From contig NC_092602.1 of assembly GCF_047663525.1 (NCBI RefSeq), positions 2,983,501-3,047,500 on the forward strand: DNA of 64,000 bases. The letters run 5' to 3'. Source of the stretch: Anas platyrhynchos (lineage: Eukaryota; Chordata; Aves; Anseriformes; Anatidae). Made by a program: the position numbers and the translations under genes. Under the pieces are notes generated by a model. It was given only the letters and a program-made list of their open reading frames with translations. It was not told the DNA's origin and ran no database searches. This document shows positions 61,401 to 64,000 of the stretch, in pieces (position 1 is the stretch's first letter; the number at the start of each line of letters is the position of its first letter).

Positions 61401-62003
61401 CATACATTTTGCAGACATGTTCTAGGAAAGGAACCATATTTAGCACTTAAGATGTGCTTAGAAACAAGACTTTTGGAAGTACTTGTGAAGTGTCTTGTAG
61501 GAGTCAGATTTATTAGTAAACAACAATTAAGTCTTCTCTAACTGTGACTGAAACTCCACATCTAAAAATGGTACCCTTTCAGTTATCTTTCCCTTTAAGA
61601 GAGATTTCTGTAAAGCCCAAATATAAACATTTAAGAAAAGATGAGTTCAGAATTATGCCTGTTTCTGTTATGGACTCTCGTGGTTTATATAGCAACACAG
61701 GGCATGTACTATGGACTTTGAGTTATGTTATCCATTGAAATCTTATTCCTGTACTACAGGAAGTGAAAGGACTCCTTGAGGAGTGCATTCAGGAAGAAAG
61801 CAACTACCGTTATGTAAACTGCATGAAGAGGGTAAGATCACAGGAAGGACTAAATCGTTCTTTGTGAAATGAAATAGAGATTATATATTTTTAAAACATT
61901 TGTGTCTTCATTTATAGAATCTAGAAATACAGCTCCAACGTGCTAAAGAAGAAATGAAGATGTACGTCTCCCCAGATCCTCAGGAGAGACGAAAGGCAAT
62001 TCG
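26968..62003 (+). CDS. IFT81: Intraflagellar transport protein 81 (coding exons 1-16; 3' end beyond the window)
   Basis: Core IFT-B subunit that pairs with IFT74 and carries tubulin into cilia. Sixteen exons join without phase breaks to 1802 coding bases (about 601 of some 676 residues). Residues 1 to about 125 form the calponin-homology-like tubulin-binding domain, starting [19 protein letters not shown]; its basic patch (LKYK near 73, FRQG near 87, ELKKR near 112-116) is kept. Residues from about 135 on are predominantly coiled coil (for example [19 protein letters not shown] and QQKQEQKNQ), the part that dimerises with IFT74. Near-identity to vertebrate IFT81 runs through every exon. All introns are GT-AG. 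The last exon seen ends in phase 2 at an Arg codon; about 75 further residues (human REQYTKN onward) were not found before the right edge, so intron 16 exceeds 2 kb. The ATG is chosen by homology and Kozak context over an open in-frame extension upstream. Confidence 0.97.
27486..27698 (-). CDS. Candidate antisense exon in IFT81 intron 1, unrecognised
   Basis: A 71-codon stop-free stretch, phase 0 at both ends, bounded by a good acceptor (TGTTCTCCCTGCTCACAG) and a consensus donor (TGT|GTAAGT) on the minus strand. The translation looks protein-like ([20 protein letters not shown], then [20 protein letters not shown]) and lacks the low-complexity look of random frames. I do not recognise it. It could be an exon of a gene overlapping the IFT81 5' end, an exon of the candidate small gene, or a chance frame. 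No partner exon was identified. Confidence 0.3.
27931..28034 (+). CDS. IFT81: IFT81 coding exon 2
   Basis: 104 bp. Encodes [18 protein letters not shown] and [12 protein letters not shown]; includes the LKYK part of the tubulin-binding patch. Human has QLVD at the start. Acceptor ACTATGTAG, donor TT|GTAAGT. Confidence 0.95.
28180..28420. other. GC-rich island within IFT81 intron 2
   Basis: About 240 bp of markedly GC-rich sequence with several CpGs, set in AT-rich intron. Both strands stay open through it, as expected from composition. No splice signals, target-site duplications or known repeat were recognised. It may be an intronic regulatory CpG island, an insertion, or an alternative antisense promoter. 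Confidence 0.4.
28717..28897 (+). CDS. IFT81: IFT81 coding exon 3
   Basis: 181 bp. Encodes [40 protein letters not shown] and the end of the domain, the most conserved part of the protein. Donor CAG|GTAGCA. Confidence 0.97.
31881..31970 (+). CDS. IFT81: IFT81 coding exon 4
   Basis: 90 bp, phase 0/0. Encodes [20 protein letters not shown] and [10 protein letters not shown], the start of the coiled-coil part. Acceptor TTTTATAG, donor AGG|GTAAAA. Confidence 0.96.
33024..33089 (+). CDS. IFT81: IFT81 coding exon 5
   Basis: 66 bp. Encodes [20 protein letters not shown] and KR, heptad-like coiled coil. Donor AGG|GTAATA. Confidence 0.96.
33409..33519 (+). CDS. IFT81: IFT81 coding exon 6
   Basis: 111 bp. 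Encodes [20 protein letters not shown] then [17 protein letters not shown], a highly charged coiled coil. Donor CAG|GTATTG. Confidence 0.96.
34797..34881 (+). CDS. IFT81: IFT81 coding exon 7
   Basis: 85 bp. Encodes [20 protein letters not shown] and AVVDSKPE. The acceptor (GTGTCTCAAAAG) has a purine-rich end and is weaker than its neighbours. Donor A|GTAAGT. Confidence 0.93.
34882..42447 (+). other. IFT81: IFT81 intron 7
   Basis: 7.6 kb, AT-rich. Contains the CR1 fragment near its 5' end and a purine/pyrimidine alternating tract (ACACAC/TATATA) at about 35.62-35.73 kb. No other exon, RNA or mobile element was recognised. Confidence 0.75.
35150..35460 (+). mobile_element. CR1 LINE, 5'-truncated 3' end
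   Basis: About 310 bp matching the 3' end of avian CR1 elements: landmarks GGGGTTAAGCTGAGGCAGGG, CACTGGAACAGGCTCCCCAG, TTGGACTTGATGATCCT, and the terminal tandem ATTCTATG repeat at 35443-35459. Heavy 5' truncation and absence of reverse-transcriptase sequence are normal for this family, so it is immobile. The 5' boundary is approximate; orientation is the same as IFT81. Confidence 0.9.
42448..42611 (+). CDS. IFT81: IFT81 coding exon 8
   Basis: 164 bp. Encodes [40 protein letters not shown] and on to VLEMK. Acceptor TTTTTAAG, donor AAG|GTAAGC. Confidence 0.95.
45030..45125 (+). CDS. IFT81: IFT81 coding exon 9
   Basis: 96 bp. Encodes [32 protein letters not shown]. Acceptor GTTTTTCAG, donor CAG|GTAAGG. 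Confidence 0.96.
45740..45759. repeat. A20 homopolymer
   Basis: Simple A run in IFT81 intron 9. Confidence 0.85.
46429..46465. repeat. A37 homopolymer
   Basis: Thirty-seven consecutive A in IFT81 intron 9. No retroelement body is recognisable upstream; a likely source of sequencing or assembly length error. Confidence 0.9.
47091..47237 (+). CDS. IFT81: IFT81 coding exon 10
   Basis: 147 bp. Encodes [20 protein letters not shown] and onward to GSEVLKGDE. Acceptor TTCATGCAG, donor GAG|GTATGC. Confidence 0.96.
47238..55410 (+). other. IFT81: IFT81 intron 10
   Basis: 8.2 kb, the longest intron here. It is nearly repeat-free except for a MIR-like relic at its 3' end. It holds a cluster of homeodomain/POU-like words (three near-copies of GCATATTAA at about 50.64-50.68 kb, and CAATTATTAG with TAATGG near 51.3 kb). 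No exon was recognised; the 155-codon open frame at 47849-48316 lacks any support. Confidence 0.65.
55150..55290 (+). repeat. MIR-like ancient SINE relic
   Basis: Sense-strand match to the MIR body by memory of its landmarks: a fall from ACAAATGAG and CTGGGA...GGAGC, through CTCACACAGC and AGAGCTGGAACT, to CCTTAATTCCAGTCCTCT and CTTAACC. Strongly diverged, as expected for an element older than the bird-mammal split. Confidence 0.5.
55411..55560 (+). CDS. IFT81: IFT81 coding exon 11
   Basis: 150 bp. Encodes [20 protein letters not shown], then [19 protein letters not shown]. Acceptor CTCATTCCAG, donor TTG|GTAATA. Confidence 0.96.
57571..57699 (+). CDS. IFT81: IFT81 coding exon 12
   Basis: 129 bp. 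Encodes [20 protein letters not shown], then [12 protein letters not shown], almost identical to human. Acceptor TTTGCAG, donor ATG|GTGATT (weaker). Confidence 0.96.
57937..57969. repeat. A-rich run grading into (GAAA)n
   Basis: Homopurine tract of A17-18 then four GAAA units in IFT81 intron 12. Confidence 0.85.
58809..58898 (+). CDS. IFT81: IFT81 coding exon 13
   Basis: 90 bp. Encodes [20 protein letters not shown] and [10 protein letters not shown]. Acceptor TCTATCAG, donor CAG|GTTAGT. Confidence 0.96.
60050..60136 (+). CDS. IFT81: IFT81 coding exon 14
   Basis: 87 bp. Encodes [29 protein letters not shown]. Acceptor CACATAAG, donor CAG|GTAAGA. Confidence 0.96.
60637..60663. repeat. A-run plus (AT)n microsatellite
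   Basis: An A11 run followed by about nine AT units in IFT81 intron 14. Confidence 0.85.
61760..61831 (+). CDS. IFT81: IFT81 coding exon 15
   Basis: 72 bp. Encodes [20 protein letters not shown] and CMKR, aligning with human [20 protein letters not shown]. Donor AGG|GTAAGA. Confidence 0.95.
61918..62003 (+). CDS. IFT81: IFT81 coding exon 16 (last one in the window)
   Basis: 86 bp. Encodes [29 protein letters not shown]. It ends in phase 2 at CG|GTAAAT; the next exon should start by completing Arg and continue Glu-Gln-Tyr, which is not seen before the window ends. Confidence 0.94.
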
Positions 62004-64000
62004 GTAAATGGATTATTGTGTTTCCTTGTGTTAACTTGAGGGATATTCATAAACTGAGACTGAAGTTAGGAATTTTCTCACTGGCATTTGAACTGAAGGA
62101 GTTCACCTGATAAATTTAGAAACACTATAATAACCTAAAAATAAGCATCTTGAATTCCAGTATATACTGTTGTAAACCTATGAATTCTCTCAGACATACC
62201 AAAAGATTTTCCCTTCCTGCTGGAGATTATAGGCCCCAGATAGTGGTTTTAACTTGCAGCCCCTGCTGGCAAAGGCTCAGAAAAGCTGTGCTTCAGCTAG
62301 GTCCCGCAGGAAGTGTGTCTCTACCAGACATAATCCCTCTGCCAAGTCTATACCAAGACTCCAGCAGGCAGGAGTTGGTCTACCACCTCTCAAAGACAGC
62401 AACCACATGCTGCCCTCAGATTCTGGCCAATTCTTACAAATCTACTGTTCTTTCAGGTGTAATAGCTATCACCATCCCTAGTACAGAAATGGGGGACTGC
62501 GTAGACACATCCAAAATGCATTTTGGATTGCTACTATTTGCAGTTTTCACTGGAGGTAGAATGATTAATGTTCCATACCGTCACAGTAACCTTCATTTTT
62601 ACACTCAATTTAATTGACAGAACGATTGCTTCAGACTGAGAGGTTTTTCAGGACCCCTTGCCTTTGTCTGGTAGGAAGAGAAACAGAAAAGGTTATGCAT
62701 TGAGCTGATAAATTATTTTGTGTAGTTTTCCATTTCAAATAATGCAGTCCAGCCAAAAAGATTGAAATGTTTTTTGAGAATGAGATATTTTGGTTTAATT
62801 ATCTGTGCAAAGAAATCTAAATATTACCATGTCATACAGATTTTTTATGCTTTACAACATACCAAATATTTTTGTAAAAGTATCCTGTTTAAAATTGTGT
62901 ATATATTAAATCTTTTCATACAATATAAAAGTTGAAACAAAATTTTAGCAATAAAGTCCACAGGCTGGTTCAGCCCCATCAAAATTAAACACCAGAAAAA
63001 AAACATAATGAAATATTTTTAACTTTCATTTGATAAAAGTGTGAAAATACCTGTTTTATTCTTCATATATTTTTTTAATTTTAGAAATTTGTATGAAATA
63101 GCAATCCTGTTTTCCAGCTAGTTTTATTTTTGACCAAAAAAAAAAAATCTTAAATTCTAGTTGTCGACAAACTGAGCAAGATTAAGTTGTTGTGACTAGA
63201 TTTATGAAGTTGTCTGTGGCTTTCACACAATAGTATTTATCAGTCATGAAAATATTTACCCAAACAGTAGATCTGTAGTAGTAAAGTTAAGGTCTGCTGT
63301 GTTAGACCAAGAAGTCTGTTTTTGTTTTTTGTTTGTTTGTTTTTGTTTTTTTCACATTTTTAATGAATGGAATGAGTGAAAAACATTTTGATCTTTTGAA
63401 AGTACGATTGGGCCTCCTCAACAGTGCAGTCACACTGTCTAAAGGAATCTCTGCAGAGTACACCAGTTTTAGTTCAGTGCAGAGGGGACAACAGCTCTGC
63501 CTTGTACCTCTCCATCTCACAACCCGCATCAGTCAGCATTCCTACAGTTTGCTTTATTGTGTAGGCTTTAAAAAGCCACAGCAATATCAATCTTTAACGT
63601 GAGGCCTCTTCCTAAATTCCTGCGTTTGTATTTCAGAGACGTGACAGATTGTTGCTTGAGATCTGTATAAACTGTCATGTCAGAGCTGTGGTTCATGTAC
63701 AGCTTTCTGTGCAACATGCCAAAATGCTTCGCAAAATTGTCCCATTCACAAAACGATTCAAAGACATGACTGAGTGGTAAAGCAAAGACAAAACTAAATT
63801 AGATAAATAATAATCATTCTGCATTTCATTTTAAAGCTTTAGACAATCCATCATGCAGATGTCACAGCAGGAAAACAGAACCACTACCTGTTTATCACTT
63901 CTTAAAGAAGAAGAATAAGTTAATTTCCCAAGATATCTGTCCTCTTAGGTCTCTACCTCTCAGAACAATTTCTGGACAGTTCTCTTGCAGTGGTGGCAAC
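62004..64000 (+). other. IFT81: IFT81 intron 16 (to window edge)
   Basis: No further IFT81 coding sequence was found. A relatively GC-rich block at about 62.25-62.46 kb is open in two frames and flanked by splice-like signals (see findings). The rest is AT-rich with a TTTG-rich simple tract near 63.32-63.35 kb. Confidence 0.7.

Noticed and set aside
1-64000. CRISPR arrays, bacterial operons, tRNA or rRNA genes, endogenous retroviral genes
   Set aside because: No spaced direct repeats, no cloverleaf or rRNA sequence, and no gag/pol/env-like frames or paired long terminal repeats were seen.

Overview
This window is vertebrate nuclear DNA, almost certainly from a bird. Three genes have the exon-intron structure of vertebrate orthologues. 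Introns are short to moderate, and CpG islands mark two housekeeping-type promoters. One intron holds the 3' end of a CR1 LINE with the tandem ATTCTATG tail that is typical of avian genomes. There is no prokaryotic, viral or CRISPR-like content.

Layout from left to right: (1) about 45-4533, minus strand: the first eight coding exons of P2RX4 (ATP-gated P2X4 channel); its last exons lie left of the window. (2) about 5130-21365, minus strand: a complete 13-exon P2RX7 (P2X7 receptor, 561 codons plus stop) and its probable 3' UTR, directly upstream of P2RX4 and in tandem with it. (3) 24366-26533, minus strand: a candidate small two-exon gene, not recognised with certainty. Its position, divergent from IFT81, resembles human C12orf76. 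(4) 26600-27000: a CpG-island promoter with NRF1, ETS/CRE and perfect RFX X-box sequences, between the candidate gene and IFT81. (5) 26968 to the right edge, plus strand: sixteen coding exons of IFT81 (intraflagellar transport protein 81); only about the last 75 residues are missing and lie right of the window.

P2RX4 and P2RX7 are sister genes from an old tandem duplication. P2X4 here keeps every ATP-contact residue visible in the window. P2X7 keeps an open frame, matched splice phases and a well conserved cytoplasmic C-terminal domain, but four of its six canonical ATP-contact residues are substituted (Lys64 to Ser, Asn-Phe-Arg to Ser-Tyr-Arg, Lys311 to Arg). It also has a conspicuous charge change beside TM2 and two in-frame deletions. 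An intact P2X7 with an eroded ligand pocket is the most striking observation in the window.

IFT81 encodes the tubulin-binding calponin-homology domain followed by coiled coils that pair with IFT74 in the IFT-B complex. Its X-box promoter fits the usual RFX control of ciliary genes. Introns are otherwise AT-rich with few repeats: one CR1, two probable ancient SINE/LINE relics and simple repeats.
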